From: an uncultured Gemmiger sp.
GTDB lineage: Bacteria > Bacillota > Clostridia > Oscillospirales > Ruminococcaceae
Assembly (NCBI GenBank): GCA_944388145.1
Contig: CALXHQ010000010.1
Location: 1 to 64,000 of the forward strand
Length of the DNA stretch: 64,000 nucleotides
Direction of reading: 5' to 3'
Shown piece by piece: positions 51,862 to 63,121 of this stretch (positions are counted from its first letter, which is position 1; every line of letters starts with the position of its first letter). A program made the position numbers and the translations under genes. The notes under the pieces are model-generated. The model did not search any database. It was not told the DNA's origin and saw nothing but the letters and a program-made list of their open reading frames with translations.

Positions 51862-53400
51862 TCAGGCGTGGGTCTTGGCAAAGGTATCGGTAAATTTCCG
51901 CAGCAGGGCGGCCAGCGTTTCCGCATTTTCAGCCGAAAGCTGACCGGTCGTACGGATGGCCGCCAGCACATCGGCGGCTTCTGCACTGCTGTCCAGCCAG
52001 GGGTACAGCTCCTGCTCATACAGGCGGACACGGGTCGTCGGGACCCGGTCCAGCATGCCGTGGACGGTGGCGTACAGCAGGACCACCTGCCTTTCCACCG
52101 GGACAGGGGCGCCCCGGTCCTGCTTGAGCACCTCCACAATGCGGGCGCCCTGGGCAAGGCGGGCTTTGGTGTCGGCATCCAGATCGGAACCGAACTGGGC
52201 AAAGCCCTGCAGCTCCCGGTATTGGGAGTAGATCAGTTTGAGCCGGCCGGCCACCTGCTTCATCGCCCGGATCTGGGCGTTGCCGCCCACACGGGAAACC
52301 GAGATGCCCGGGTTAACCGCCGGCATGACCCCCGCGTGGAATAGCTCAGTTTCCAGGAAAATCTGGCCGTCAGTGATGGAGATGACATTTGTGGGAATGT
52401 AGGCCGACACGTCTCCGGCCTGGGTTTCAATGATCGGCAGCGCGGTCAGCGAACCGCCGCCCAGCTTGTCGGACAGCCTGGCCGCCCGCTCCAGCAGGCG
52501 GCTGTGCAGATAGAACACGTCACCGGGGTAGGCCTCGCGGCCGGGCGGGCGCCGGATCAAAAGCGACAGCGCCCGGTAGGCAACCGCATGCTTGGAAAGG
52601 TCGTCGTAGACCACCAGCACATGCCGGCCACGGTACATGAAATACTCCCCCATGGCGCAGCCCGCATAGGGCGCGATATATTGCAGCGGCGACAGCTCCG
52701 ATGCCGCAGCCGACACCACGATGGTATAGTCCATGGCGCCGGCGGCGGACAGCTCCTCCACCAGCGCGGCCACGGTGGACTGCTTCTGGCCGATGGCCAC
52801 ATAGATGCAGAGCACATCGCCGCCCTTCTGGTTGAGGATGGTATCCACCGCAATGGCAGTCTTGCCGGTCTGGCGGTCGCCGATGATCAGTTCCCGCTGT
52901 CCGCGGCCGATGGGAATCATCAAGTCAATGGCCTTGATGCCGGTCTGCAGGGGTTCCCGCACCGGCTGGCGCTGCAAAATGCCGGGGGCCGGACTCTCGA
53001 TGGGGCGGTATCCGGCGGCATCGATGGGCCCTTTGCCGTCAATGGGTTGGCCCAGTGCGTTGACCACGCGGCCGATCATCGCCTCGCCCACCGGGACTGA
53101 CACCACCCGGCCGGTGCGGCGGACCGTACCGCCCTCCGAGATGCCGGCCTCGCTGCCCAGCAGCACGATGGCCACCGTGTCCTCCTCCAGGTTCTGGGCC
53201 ATACCGTAGGCACCGTTTTCAAATTGAAGCAGCTCGCCGGCCATGCAGTTGTCCAGGCCGGCGGCGCGGGCGATGCCATCGCCCACCATGGTGACGATCC
53301 CGGTCTCGCTCTGTTCGATGGCGGCGGCGTAATGTTTGATCTGCGCCCGGATGATGCGGGAGATCTGTTCAGGGTTCAGCTGCATGGGGTGATTCACCAC
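51862..53400 (-). CDS. atpA: ATP synthase F1 alpha subunit
   Basis: This subunit of about 510 residues carries the non-catalytic nucleotide site [14 protein letters not shown] and the alpha signature [17 protein letters not shown]. The start is uncertain: GTG at 53400 or 53397 has AAAGGA 5-8 bases upstream, while ATG at 53385 ([12 protein letters not shown]) fits the family N-terminus but has no ribosome site. I give the GTG. Confidence 0.95.
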   Translation of the reverse strand: MVNHPMQLNPEQISRIIRAQIKHYAAAIEQSETGIVTMVGDGIARAAGLDNCMAGELLQFENGAYGMAQNLEEDTVAIVLLGSEAGISEGGTVRRTGRVVSVPVGEAMIGRVVNALGQPIDGKGPIDAAGYRPIESPAPGILQRQPVREPLQTGIKAIDLMIPIGRGQRELIIGDRQTGKTAIAVDTILNQKGGDVLCIYVAIGQKQSTVAALVEELSAAGAMDYTIVVSAAASELSPLQYIAPYAGCAMGEYFMYRGRHVLVVYDDLSKHAVAYRALSLLIRRPPGREAYPGDVFYLHSRLLERAARLSDKLGGGSLTALPIIETQAGDVSAYIPTNVISITDGQIFLETELFHAGVMPAVNPGISVSRVGGNAQIRAMKQVAGRLKLIYSQYRELQGFAQFGSDLDADTKARLAQGARIVEVLKQDRGAPVPVERQVVLLYATVHGMLDRVPTTRVRLYEQELYPWLDSSAEAADVLAAIRTTGQLSAENAETLAALLRKFTDTFAKTHA

Positions 53401-53415
53401 ACAATCCTTTCAAAC

Positions 53416-53955
53416 TCAAAGTGTCAGGCGTTCCAGGCCCTCCCGGATGGTGTCCAGCCGGCGGCGCAGGGTTCCGTCCAGACGGGTGCCGCCCATATCC
53501 AGGCGGATGCCGCCCAAAAGTTCCGGCTCCACCCGGACGGTCAGGTGGATGCGTTTGCCGGTCACGGCGGCCAGCTTTTCAGTCAGGCGGCGGCGTGCGT
53601 CCCCGTCCAGCGGCACAGCAGCCGCGGCGCATACTTCCAGGATTCCATGGGCCTGGTTGTAGCAGTCCCGATAGGCGCGGGCGCAGTCCCCCAGCTGGCG
53701 CAGCAGCCCCTCGTCGCAGAGCAGGTTCAGAAAATTGACGGTGTAGGGGTGCATCTGCCCACCGAACGCCTCCTCCAGCAGGGCACGGCGCTGGGCGCGG
53801 GGGATGCTGGGCATGGACAAAAGCCGCAGGTACTGCGGTTCGGCCCCGATGCAGGCAACCGCGCAGACCAGCTCCTGCAGGATCTGGTCTTCCAGGTGCT
53901 CCTCGGCGGCCAGGACGTACAGGCTGCCGCCGTAGCGCTTTGCCGCGCCGGTCAC
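53416..53955 (-). CDS. atpH: ATP synthase F1 delta subunit
   Basis: The 179-residue subunit joins F1 to the b dimer. It begins TGAAKRYGGSLYVLA, and the C-terminal segment with PELLGGIRLDMGGTRLDGTLRRRL is the delta/OSCP signature. Start is GTG, overlapping the atpF stop by 4 bases. Confidence 0.93.
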   Translation of the reverse strand: MTGAAKRYGGSLYVLAAEEHLEDQILQELVCAVACIGAEPQYLRLLSMPSIPRAQRRALLEEAFGGQMHPYTVNFLNLLCDEGLLRQLGDCARAYRDCYNQAHGILEVCAAAAVPLDGDARRRLTEKLAAVTGKRIHLTVRVEPELLGGIRLDMGGTRLDGTLRRRLDTIREGLERLTL

Positions 53956-54464
53956 GAAGCATCCCCCACATGGGCGATGAAGGCATCAATCAGGGCGCGA
54001 TGGTCCTGCTCGGATACTTCCCGCTCCACCACACGGCTGGCGATCTGCATGGCAATGCCCCCGATCTCAGCCTTTAACTCATTGGCGGCCTTTTTCTTTT
54101 CCTGGGCGATCTGTGCCTCGGCGCGCTGCCGCAGGGCGGCGGCCTGCTGCCGGGCCTCGGCCAGCAGCTCCGCCTCCCGGGCCTGGGCTCGGGCGTTGGC
54201 TTGGCGCAGCATGGCGTCGCTCTCCCTCTTCACACCTTCCAGCCGTTCCTGGTACTGCTGCTCCAGTTCCCGGGCCTGCCGGCGGGCGGCTTCGGCATCG
54301 GCGTACATGGCGTCGATCTCTGCCTGACGGTCATCGATCATCTGTTTCACCGGCTTGAACAGGAACTTCTTCAACACCAGAAAGGTGATGATCGCATTAC
54401 AGAAGGTGAACAGCGCCGTCCAAGGGTTGACGCCCACAAAGCTCTCAAATCCAGACAAGAGCAA
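53952..54464 (-). CDS. atpF: ATP synthase F0 b subunit
   Basis: The 170-residue peripheral stalk subunit has one N-terminal membrane helix (about 15-35) and a long charged coiled coil rich in Ala, Glu, Gln and Arg. The start follows GAGGGAATTGCTC, a GGAGGGA-type site. Genes on both sides identify it as the b subunit. Confidence 0.93.
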   Translation of the reverse strand: MLLSGFESFVGVNPWTALFTFCNAIITFLVLKKFLFKPVKQMIDDRQAEIDAMYADAEAARRQARELEQQYQERLEGVKRESDAMLRQANARAQAREAELLAEARQQAAALRQRAEAQIAQEKKKAANELKAEIGGIAMQIASRVVEREVSEQDHRALIDAFIAHVGDAS

Positions 54465-54512
54465 TTCCCTCCTTTCCCTCGGTACAGGGCCGCGTTTTGC
54501 GCCGATTGCCGA

Positions 54513-55701
<1,189 letters not shown>

Positions 55702-55705
<4 letters not shown>

Positions 55706-56112
55706 GGTTTGTCCTCCCCCTTTCCGGAGCGGAGCAGGTCGATAAACTTGAGGGCAAACTGGGCGATCAGCAGCGGAATCAGTGCCGCCACCGGGTCGCA
55801 TATGTCCGCCCGGAACAGCAGGACCAGCACCACCGCGATGAAAAGTAACCGGATGCCGGTGGACGCCTGGAGGGACAGCTGCACCCGGGCGGCGTTTTTC
55901 TCCTCCCGGGCGCGGTCCAGTGCGCGGGCGATGGTGATGGACAGAAACAGGAAATGGGCGATGGCAATGCCGCCGCCGATCAAGCCGCCCAGCAGCACTT
56001 TGCCATCGAAGCGGCCCAGCACGGCGTAGACGCCGAACATGGCCGCCACGCAGATGGCGACGATCACCGCCAGGTGGAGCACCTGAGCCAATACATCCCG
56101 GTATTTGCGCAT
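55702..56112 (-). CDS. atpI: ATP synthase I-type membrane protein
   Basis: The 136-residue protein has four membrane segments separated by a charged loop (ALDRAREEKNAARV). Its place before atpB and overlap with it match AtpI, which assists c-ring assembly and can carry Mg2+. The call rests on position and topology more than on motifs. Confidence 0.75.
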
Positions 56113-56206
56113 GGGTTTTGTCCCCCTGTTCAGTATGGTCTGCCCCGACCGCTATCATGCAACGTGGGAACAGCAAAGCTGCCCGGCACATTCAGCCAGG
56201 TAAAAG

Positions 56207-56476
56207 TCAGTGTCGATGAAAGAACTTGCCGCCGGACCGGACGCGCTTTTGTGCTGCTGCGCCCATGCGGTCCATCAGGCGGATGGAGGAAACCAGGCCG
56301 CCCACGGCGCCCAGTATGCCGAGAGACACCCCCAGGGCCAATATCCAGCCGCCCAGCGCAAAGCGATCCCGCAGCCAGACAGCAAGCAGGATGCACCCCG
56401 CCAGCGGCGCAGCCACCGAAAAGCCAAACTGTGTTACCCAGGCAAGCAGCCGGGCGATATCATAAGCATGCTTCAT
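56207..56476 (-). CDS. AtpZ/F0F1-ATPase-associated small membrane protein
   Basis: The 89-residue protein has two membrane helices (about 8-33 and 43-65) and a basic tail. It is the first gene of the atp operon. Two-helix proteins of this kind (AtpZ, AtpQ-like) precede atpI in many Clostridia and are thought to form a cation channel or assembly factor with AtpI. The ATG at 56476 follows AGAGG. Confidence 0.7.
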   Translation of the reverse strand: MKHAYDIARLLAWVTQFGFSVAAPLAGCILLAVWLRDRFALGGWILALGVSLGILGAVGGLVSSIRLMDRMGAAAQKRVRSGGKFFHRH

Positions 56477-56577
56477 AGCAGGTGAACCTCTGTGGTGCAA
56501 AAGCGGTACCGGCCGCGCCCACAAAAGCTGCGCGGATGGGTCCGGCCTTGGCGACGAAGGAGAAAGATGTTAGTGTT

Positions 56578-56606
56578 AGTATACCGTATGCAATCATCTT
56601 TTTCAA
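56578..56606 (-). promoter_or_regulatory. atp operon promoter
   Basis: On the minus strand TTGAAA (56601-56606), 17 bases and TATACT (56578-56583). The leader to the first gene is about 95 bases. Confidence 0.78.
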
Positions 56607-56699
56607 TTGTTTTTTATCAACACATGAATTTATTTTTATCTATTTTGCTTTATCCTGCTTCATCTCAGTCTTTCTCCATGGTTCCTTCGCCACAGTAAA

Positions 56700-56740
56700 A
56701 AGCCGCACGGTGCAAGGCCACATGCCTCGCGCCGTACGGC
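56700..56740 (-). terminator. Terminator of the P-type ATPase gene
   Basis: A 17-bp imperfect stem (GCCGCACGGTGCAAGGC at 56702-56718 with its partner at 56724-56740) ends on the minus strand in TTTTT from the AAAAA before it. Confidence 0.72.
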
Positions 56741-56757
56741 GGCAGTTTTGTGCAAAA

Positions 56758-59205
56758 TCAAAAGAGAAGGTCATCGTCGGTACCCGGGCGATGGCCGGTC
56801 AGGCGGTTCCACAGGGTGACACCTTTTTCCACCAATGTCAGGGCGCTGTTCGGCGTGGGCCCCACCAGCACCACAAACACAGCAAGAATTGCCAGGCCCC
56901 GGGCATCCAGCCAGGCAAGTTCCAGCAAGGGGGCAAACACTGCTGCGGCGGCCAGCGCCAGAACCAGCATACCGCACCACAGCACGGTGTGCACCAGCGT
57001 AAAGGGACGGCAAACCCGCCACAAGACCGCCAGGCCCACCGCCAGCAGCACAAAGGTACAGATGGTGGACAGCTGAGCGTTGGTCAAATCAAAGATCAGG
57101 GCAAATATCTCCACCCCCACCAGAAGCGCAAAATCCGTCAGGCCGCCAGGCAGCGCCGCCCGCAGCACATTGCGGATAAAATGGCCCTGGATGCGCTCGT
57201 GATTGGGTTCCAGCGCCAGAACAAAGGACGGGATACCGATGGTGGTGGCGGAAATCAGCGTGAGCTGCAGCGGCAGCAGCGGATACGGCAGCGCCACAAA
57301 CAGCGTAACCAAACTGAGCAAAAACGAAAAGATGTTCTTGACCAGGAACAACGAGGCGGAACGCTGAATGTTGTTGATTACCCGGCGGCCCTCCGCCACC
57401 ACGGCGGGCAGGCCGGCAAAGTTGGAATCCATCAGCACCAGCTGGGCCACCTGACTGGCGGCCTGCGCGCCGGAGGCCATGGCAATGCCGCAGTCGGCGT
57501 CCTTCAGGGCCAGCACATCGTTGACGCCGTCGCCGGTCATGGCCACAGTGTGGCCGGCCTGCTGCATAGCACGCACCAGCTTGCGCTTTTGCCCCGGGGT
57601 CACCCGGCCGAACACGGTATACTTTTCCGCCGCGGCAGCCAGCTGCTGGTCCGTGCGCAGCGTGGAGGCATCCACACAGTGTTCCGCCCCCTGCACCCCT
57701 GCCTGACGGGCCACCTCGCTGACAGCCTGGGGGTTATCGCCCGAGATCACCCGGATGGCCACCCCCTGCCGGGCAAAGTATTCAAAGGTTTCCGGTGCCT
57801 CGGGCCGGATGCGGTTGGCCACCGGAACCAGTGCCACAAAGTCCAGCATTTTGGGGACAAGGCCCGCTTTGGGGTCGGGCTGCGCCCTGCTGGCTGCCAG
57901 CAGCAGTACCCGGTAGCCCTTGGCAAGATAGGGTTCCACATAGTGGACCAGCTCGCCGTAACGGCTGCCGGCCACAAATTCCGGCGCGCCCACCACAAAA
58001 TGACCGTGGCCGGCAAAGCTGGCAGCGCTCCACTTGTAGGCAGAGTCAAAGGGAACCCGGCTCTGCGCCACCCAGTCGCTGCCGCCGGTAAACCGGCGGC
58101 ACATGGCCCGGGCGGTATCGTTCTCCGGCTCAGTACCGGCGTAGAAGGCGCGCAGGATTGCATCGACCTGCTCCGGCGGCCAGGCCGCCTCGTCCAGAAG
58201 CACCGGCGTGCCCGCATCCATCGCAGCCTCGGTGATGGTGCCGGTCTTGTCCACACAGAGCACATCCACCCGGGCCAGTGTCTCGATACAGTTCATGTCC
58301 TGGGCCAATACCTTGCGCCGGGCCAGGCGGATCATACTGACGGCCAGCGCCACACTGGTGAGCAGGTAAAGGCCTTCCGGGATCATGCCGATCAGGGCGG
58401 CCACGGTGGCCTCCACCGAATCCCGCAGGGTCAGCCCCAGGGCGTCATACTGCTGCAAAAACAGCAGAATCCCAAATGGAATCAGCAGAATGCCGATGAA
58501 ACGGATCAGCTTGTCCAGCGAGCGCATCATCTCACTTTTGGCCAGTTTGACATCGGTTTTTGCCTCCGTCATCAGGCGGTTGGCGTAGGATTCGGCGCCA
58601 ACGCGGGTCAGCTGGGCACGCACACGGCCGGAAGTGAGAAAACTGCCCGACCGCAGCCCGTCGCCGGGCTGCTTGGCCACCGGCTCGGCCTCGCCGGTGA
58701 CAAGGGCCTCGTTAACCCTGGCACTGCCGGTTCGCACCACTGCATCGGCACAAATCTGTTCGCCGGCGGAAAATTCCACAAGATCGTCCCGCACCAGCTG
58801 GCTGGCGGGCAGCTCCTGCATCCGGCCATCCCGCAGGCAGCGGACCTTGTGGACCGCCACCAGCGTGAGCTGATCCACCGCATGTTTTGAGCGCAGCTGC
58901 TGCACGATGCCAATGACCGTGTTGCAGACCGCCACGATGAGAAAGCCCATATTGGCAAAGCTGCCCACCGACCACAGCAGCGCCGCCAGCACAACGAACA
59001 CCAGGTTAAAAAAGGTGAACGTGTTTTCCCGCACAATCTGCCAGGTCGTCTTGGTGGGGCTGGCAACCTCGCAGTTGTCCAGCCCGGCAGCCACTCGTTC
59101 AGCCGCCTGGGCCGCGGTCAGGCCGATGTTCGGGTCAGGATGCTCCACCGGCAGCAATGTGGCGGGTTCTGCGCGGCGGTTGGCGTGATTGTTTTTCTGT
59201 GGCAA
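56758..59205 (-). CDS. Cation-transporting P-type ATPase (CtpE-like)
   Basis: This 815-residue pump has about eight membrane helices. The actuator loop VTGEAEPV, the phosphorylation site DKTGT near residue 320 and the hinge MTGDGVNDVLALKDADCGIAM are intact. The TM4 motif reads MIPEGL, unlike the CPC or CPX of heavy-metal pumps. The overall type resembles CtpE-like P-type ATPases, some of which move Ca2+. I am not certain of the ion. Start is TTG after GAGGTGA. It is a single gene. Confidence 0.88.
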   Translation of the reverse strand: MPQKNNHANRRAEPATLLPVEHPDPNIGLTAAQAAERVAAGLDNCEVASPTKTTWQIVRENTFTFFNLVFVVLAALLWSVGSFANMGFLIVAVCNTVIGIVQQLRSKHAVDQLTLVAVHKVRCLRDGRMQELPASQLVRDDLVEFSAGEQICADAVVRTGSARVNEALVTGEAEPVAKQPGDGLRSGSFLTSGRVRAQLTRVGAESYANRLMTEAKTDVKLAKSEMMRSLDKLIRFIGILLIPFGILLFLQQYDALGLTLRDSVEATVAALIGMIPEGLYLLTSVALAVSMIRLARRKVLAQDMNCIETLARVDVLCVDKTGTITEAAMDAGTPVLLDEAAWPPEQVDAILRAFYAGTEPENDTARAMCRRFTGGSDWVAQSRVPFDSAYKWSAASFAGHGHFVVGAPEFVAGSRYGELVHYVEPYLAKGYRVLLLAASRAQPDPKAGLVPKMLDFVALVPVANRIRPEAPETFEYFARQGVAIRVISGDNPQAVSEVARQAGVQGAEHCVDASTLRTDQQLAAAAEKYTVFGRVTPGQKRKLVRAMQQAGHTVAMTGDGVNDVLALKDADCGIAMASGAQAASQVAQLVLMDSNFAGLPAVVAEGRRVINNIQRSASLFLVKNIFSFLLSLVTLFVALPYPLLPLQLTLISATTIGIPSFVLALEPNHERIQGHFIRNVLRAALPGGLTDFALLVGVEIFALIFDLTNAQLSTICTFVLLAVGLAVLWRVCRPFTLVHTVLWCGMLVLALAAAAVFAPLLELAWLDARGLAILAVFVVLVGPTPNSALTLVEKGVTLWNRLTGHRPGTDDDLLF

Positions 59206-59312
59206 GGCAAGTCACCTCAGTCCGGGCCGCACAGGGCGGCAAATTTACATTTGGGGAGATCTGTCCCCTAATCTTAGACGAGAGAATGTGAACAAATAAA
59301 GCATTTACGCCG

Positions 59313-59369
59313 AAAAAATCCGCCCGCCGGGCGCCGGGCAAATTGCCCGATGGCAGCCACGGCGGGCGG
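59313..59369 (-). terminator. prfB terminator
   Basis: CCGCCCGCCG (59320-59329) pairs with CGGCGGGCGG (59360-59369), with inner GGGC/GCCC. On the minus strand it is followed by TTTTTT. Confidence 0.85.
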
Positions 59370-59402
59370 TGGATATCAGAATCATCCGGATGGGGCGGGC
59401 GG

Positions 59403-60524
59403 TCAGACGTCCTGCAGCTCTCCGCGGGAGGCAGCCTTCAGATAGGCAAAGATGAAACCGTCCAGGTCGCCGTCCATGACAGCCTGCACATTGCCGTTTT
59501 CGTAGCCGGTGCGATGGTCCTTGACCAGGGTGTAGGGCATAAACACATAGCTGCGGATCTGATGGCCCCAGGCGATCTCGTTCTGCACGCCCTTGATGTC
59601 ATCGATCTTGTCCTTGTGCTGCTGCAGGGCGATCTGGTACAGCTTGGCTTTCAGCATTTCCATGGCGTACTCGCGGTTCTGCAGCTGGCTGCGCTGGGTC
59701 TGGCAGGAGGTAACAATGCCGGTGGGCTTGTGGATCAGGCGGACGGCCGAGGAAGTCTTGTTGATATGCTGGCCGCCGGCGCCGGAGGAACGGTAGACCT
59801 GCATCTCAATATCCTCAGGGCGGATCTCAATTTTAATGTCGTCGTTCAGTTCCGGCATGACTTCCAGCGAGGCAAAACTGGTCTGGCGGCGGGCGTTGGC
59901 GTCGAAGGGGCTGATACGCACCAGGCGGTGGACGCCGTTCTCACTTTTCAGCATGCCGTAGGCATTGGGCCCTTTGACCATCATCGAGGCGCTCTTGATA
60001 CCAGCCTCGTCGCCGTCCAGCACATCCATAACCTCCACCTTATAGCCGTGGGCATCGGCCCAGCGGGTGTACATACGGTAGAGCATCTCGGCCCAGTCCT
60101 GTGCCTCGGTGCCGCCGGTGCCTGCGTGGAAGGTCAAGATGGCATTGTTGGCGTCGTATTCGCCGTTGAGCATGGTCATCAGCTGCAGGTCATCGATGGA
60201 TTTTTCCACCGCATTGACGGCCTCTTCCCCCTCGGGGAGCAGGCTGGGATCATTTTCCTCTGCCAGCATCTCCAGCATGGTGGCGGCATCCTCGTACTGG
60301 CTCTTCAGTTTTTTGAAGCGGTCCAGCTTGCCCTTCAGGTCACTCATCTCGGTGTAGACCTTCTGGCTCTTTTCCTGGTCATCGTAAAAGCCAGGCAGCG
60401 TCATCTGATGCTCCAGCTCGGCCAGGCGCTTCTCGCTGGCCTCGATGGACAGCGCGTCCCGCAGGTCGTTGACGGCGGTCTCGAACCCGCCCAGTTTGGC
60501 TTTCAGTTCGTCGAGCGTGATCAT
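59403..60524 (-). CDS. prfB: Peptide chain release factor 2
   Basis: This 373-residue protein terminates at UGA and UAA. The GGQ motif (SGAGGQHINKTSSAVR) and the RF2 stop-recognition region are present, with a long helical N-domain. The frame is continuous from the ATG at 60524 (MITLDELKAKLGGF) with no internal TGA. The programmed +1 frameshift used in many bacteria is therefore absent. The AAAGGGG site is about 13 bases away. Confidence 0.95.
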   Translation of the reverse strand: MITLDELKAKLGGFETAVNDLRDALSIEASEKRLAELEHQMTLPGFYDDQEKSQKVYTEMSDLKGKLDRFKKLKSQYEDAATMLEMLAEENDPSLLPEGEEAVNAVEKSIDDLQLMTMLNGEYDANNAILTFHAGTGGTEAQDWAEMLYRMYTRWADAHGYKVEVMDVLDGDEAGIKSASMMVKGPNAYGMLKSENGVHRLVRISPFDANARRQTSFASLEVMPELNDDIKIEIRPEDIEMQVYRSSGAGGQHINKTSSAVRLIHKPTGIVTSCQTQRSQLQNREYAMEMLKAKLYQIALQQHKDKIDDIKGVQNEIAWGHQIRSYVFMPYTLVKDHRTGYENGNVQAVMDGDLDGFIFAYLKAASRGELQDV

Positions 60525-60631
60525 AATTGTGCAAATACCCCTTTTATCGTACAGTGTTTGTGCGGACAGGTTGCTCGTATTATCGTACAAAAAGCCGCCG
60601 TTTTGGACACGGCGCAAAATAACACGATATA

Positions 60632-60660
60632 AGTATAGCGAATTTTCCCGGCTTTGTAAA
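60632..60660 (-). promoter_or_regulatory. prfB promoter
   Basis: On the minus strand TTTACA (60655-60660), 17 bases and TATACT (60632-60637), about 100 bases before the start. Confidence 0.75.
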
Positions 60661-60700
60661 CTGTTCTTGACGATATGGCGCGCTGTTCACAGAAAATTCT

Positions 60701-60729
60701 TTGCTTTTTAGAAGTAAGTGGGGTATAAT
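60701..60729 (+). promoter_or_regulatory. Promoter of the RING/zinc-ribbon gene
   Basis: TTGCTT (60701-60706), 17 bases and TATAAT (60724-60729), about 125 bases upstream of the ATG at 60859. No gene lies between. Confidence 0.68.
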
Positions 60730-60858
60730 TACCATAATCCGGGCCGCCTGGCGGTGCTGGACACTGTTTTGCCCGCCGGCTTTGGACCGGGTCCGGGCAG
60801 GGCCGGGTGGCCTGTTGCGGCATACCAGCCCGCCAAATTCGAGACGGAGGCTGACTGA

Positions 60859-61884
60859 ATGGCATTATATACAGGGAATCATTGTCCCGTTTGCAACGAA
60901 GTGTTTACCGATACAGACGATGTGGTGGTCTGCCCGGAGTGCGGCACACCTTATCATCGGGCCTGCTGGCAGAAGGTGGGGGCCTGCGTTCACGCAGCAC
61001 AGCACAGCGCAGGCTTTGTCTGGACACCGGACAAAGCCCCTGATGCGGAGGGCGACCCGGCCGAGGAGCGCGTCTGCCCCAACTGCGGCGCCCACAATGC
61101 GGCGGCGGCGCGGTTCTGCGACCACTGCGGCACACCACTGGGCGCACAGCCACCCCGCGCCGCCCGCAATCCTGGCAACGCCGGGCCCATTTACACCCGG
61201 CAGCAGCCGCCGGAACATTGTACAGAGCCCGGCAGCGGCGGCAGCGCCGCCGGAACCGCCCGGCAGCCCAATTTCGCCGGCATCTACCGGCGGGAGCTGC
61301 ATCCCGACGACACCATTGACGGCATCAAGGCCAAGGACTGGGCCAGCTACGTGGGACCGTCCAGCCTGCTGTATCTGGCACAGTTTGTCCGCATGGACGA
61401 AACCAAACGCCGCACCAGCGTGAGCCTGGCCGCCTTTTTCCTTGGGCCGGTCTACTTCTTCTACCGCAAGATGTGGAAACAGGGCGTGCTGTTCACGCTG
61501 CTGTCGCTGGTGCTGCTCTTCCCCACCGTTTTGCTGCTGCTGCAGGTGGCCGGTTCTCCGCTGCTGGCCGGGGTGGACCTGAGCTGGCTTTCGGTCGCCA
61601 ACTGGGTGCTGATGTTTGTGGACATGGCACAGATGATCCTGCGCAGTCTGTTTGCCTTTTACTGGTACAAGCAAACTTCTGCCAAGCGCATCCGCGCCAT
61701 CTGCGAACAGCTGCCGGAAGGCAAGGAGCGCTCGGACGCGCTGGCCATGCGCGGCGGCACCAGCGTGGTGGCTGTGATTTTGTTCTTTGCCGTGGTGGTG
61801 GCTGCCAGTATGGCGCTGTACTGGGCTATGGGTTCCGGCCGTGATGCCGCCCTGAGCCTGCTGATGCGCTCATACATCATGTGA
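60859..61884 (+). CDS. RING-finger/zinc-ribbon membrane protein (DUF2628-like)
   Basis: This 341-residue protein opens with a RING-like zinc finger (CPVCNEVF, VVCPECGTPYHRACW), then a zinc ribbon (CPNCGAHNAAAARFCDHCG), a Pro/Gly-rich linker, and a C-terminal part with about four membrane helices similar to DUF2628. Prokaryotic RING-like fingers of this kind are found in Firmicutes, sometimes in ubiquitin-like contexts, but no E2 or ubiquitin-like gene is here. The function is unknown. The start is preceded by GACGGAGG-type sequence. Confidence 0.8.
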   Translation: MALYTGNHCPVCNEVFTDTDDVVVCPECGTPYHRACWQKVGACVHAAQHSAGFVWTPDKAPDAEGDPAEERVCPNCGAHNAAAARFCDHCGTPLGAQPPRAARNPGNAGPIYTRQQPPEHCTEPGSGGSAAGTARQPNFAGIYRRELHPDDTIDGIKAKDWASYVGPSSLLYLAQFVRMDETKRRTSVSLAAFFLGPVYFFYRKMWKQGVLFTLLSLVLLFPTVLLLLQVAGSPLLAGVDLSWLSVANWVLMFVDMAQMILRSLFAFYWYKQTSAKRIRAICEQLPEGKERSDALAMRGGTSVVAVILFFAVVVAASMALYWAMGSGRDAALSLLMRSYIM

Positions 61885-61955
61885 GGTCATTGTGCGGAAA
61901 AGGGAAACGTTCCCGCCGGCGACGGCCATGCGGGAAACTGTAACAGGAGGATATT

Positions 61956-62882
61956 ATGAAAACTGCACTGGTTATTATGGCTGCGGGCATCGGCTCCCGC
62001 TACGGCGGCGGCATCAAGCAGCTGGCCACCGTGGGCCCCAACGGCGAGATCCTGATGGATTACTCCATCCACGACGCCATCGAGGCGGGTTTTGACAAGA
62101 TTGTCTTTATCATCCGCCATGACATTGAGGAAGCTTTCCGTGAGGTCATCGGCGACCGCATCCAGAAGGTCTGCGACGGTCTGGGCGTGGAGGTTGCCTA
62201 CGCCTTCCAGTCGCTGGAGGACCTGCCTGCGGGCGCCGCCCTGCCCCATGGCCGCACCAAGCCCTGGGGTACCGGGCAGGCAGTGCTGGCCTGCCGGGAC
62301 ATCCTGCATGAGCCGTTTGCCGTCATCAACGCCGATGACTACTACGGCAAGCAGGCGTACGTGGCGCTGCACGATTTTTTGGAGCAGTATGATCCGGCTC
62401 ACCCCGAGAAGCTGTGCATGGCCGGTTTTGTGCTGAAAAACACCCTGAGCGACAACGGTGCTGTAACCCGCGGCATCTGCAAAATGAACAGCGCCGGCTA
62501 CCTGACCGGCGTGGACGAAACCAAGGGCATTGAAAAGACTGCCGACGGCGCCGCTGCCGGCGGCAAGGCGCTGGATGTGGAAAGCCTGGTCAGCATGAAT
62601 ATGTGGGGCCTGACCCCCGAGTTCATGGGCCTTTTGAAGGACGGCTTTGTGGAGTTCTTCGACAAGGCGGAGGGTGACATGACCAAGAGCGAGTACCTGC
62701 TGCCCATCTATATTGATGAGCTGCTGCAGGCCGGTAAGGTCAGCGTGCAGGTGCTGAAAACACCGGACAAGTGGTTCGGCGTTACCTATCAGGAGGACCG
62801 CCCCGCGGTTCAGCAGGCGTTTGCCGAGCTGATTGCCCAGGGTGTGTACCAGCCTGACCTGTTCCGTGATTTGAAGAAGTAA
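61956..62882 (+). CDS. Sugar-phosphate nucleotidyltransferase
   Basis: This 308-residue enzyme has the Rossmann-like NTP-transferase domain. The P-loop-like LVIMAAGIGSRYGGGIKQ is at the start, and NADDYYGKQA carries the metal-binding aspartates. GTGQAVL is the substrate side. It transfers a nucleotidyl group to a sugar-1-phosphate; the sugar and base cannot be told. Followed by galT, it may serve galactose or UDP-sugar metabolism. The ATG follows AGGAGG. Confidence 0.85.
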   Translation: MKTALVIMAAGIGSRYGGGIKQLATVGPNGEILMDYSIHDAIEAGFDKIVFIIRHDIEEAFREVIGDRIQKVCDGLGVEVAYAFQSLEDLPAGAALPHGRTKPWGTGQAVLACRDILHEPFAVINADDYYGKQAYVALHDFLEQYDPAHPEKLCMAGFVLKNTLSDNGAVTRGICKMNSAGYLTGVDETKGIEKTADGAAAGGKALDVESLVSMNMWGLTPEFMGLLKDGFVEFFDKAEGDMTKSEYLLPIYIDELLQAGKVSVQVLKTPDKWFGVTYQEDRPAVQQAFAELIAQGVYQPDLFRDLKK

Positions 62883-62889
62883 AAGTTCT

Positions 62890-62943
62890 CCCGGGAAGGG
62901 CTGCGGCCGGTATGGCGGCTGCGGGCTTCCCGGGATTTTTTGT
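62890..62943 (+). terminator. Terminator after the nucleotidyltransferase
   Basis: TCCCGGGAAG (62890-62899) pairs with CTTCCCGGGA (62927-62936), followed by TTTTTTG. Thus galT has a separate start of transcription. Confidence 0.87.
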
Positions 62944-63121
62944 ATCATTGTTGCGCTGCTGCCCTCCCGGAGACCGGCGCCGCGGAAGTTTCGGCTGGTC
63001 CGCCGCCTGTTTTCCGCCCCGCTGCGGCCCGCCGCGTCAAATGCACAAAAGCATGGGTATTTCTCCCATGGAAACGGGTGAAAAAATGCGGTATCGTTTA
63101 AGTAACAGGAGGTTTGCCACT

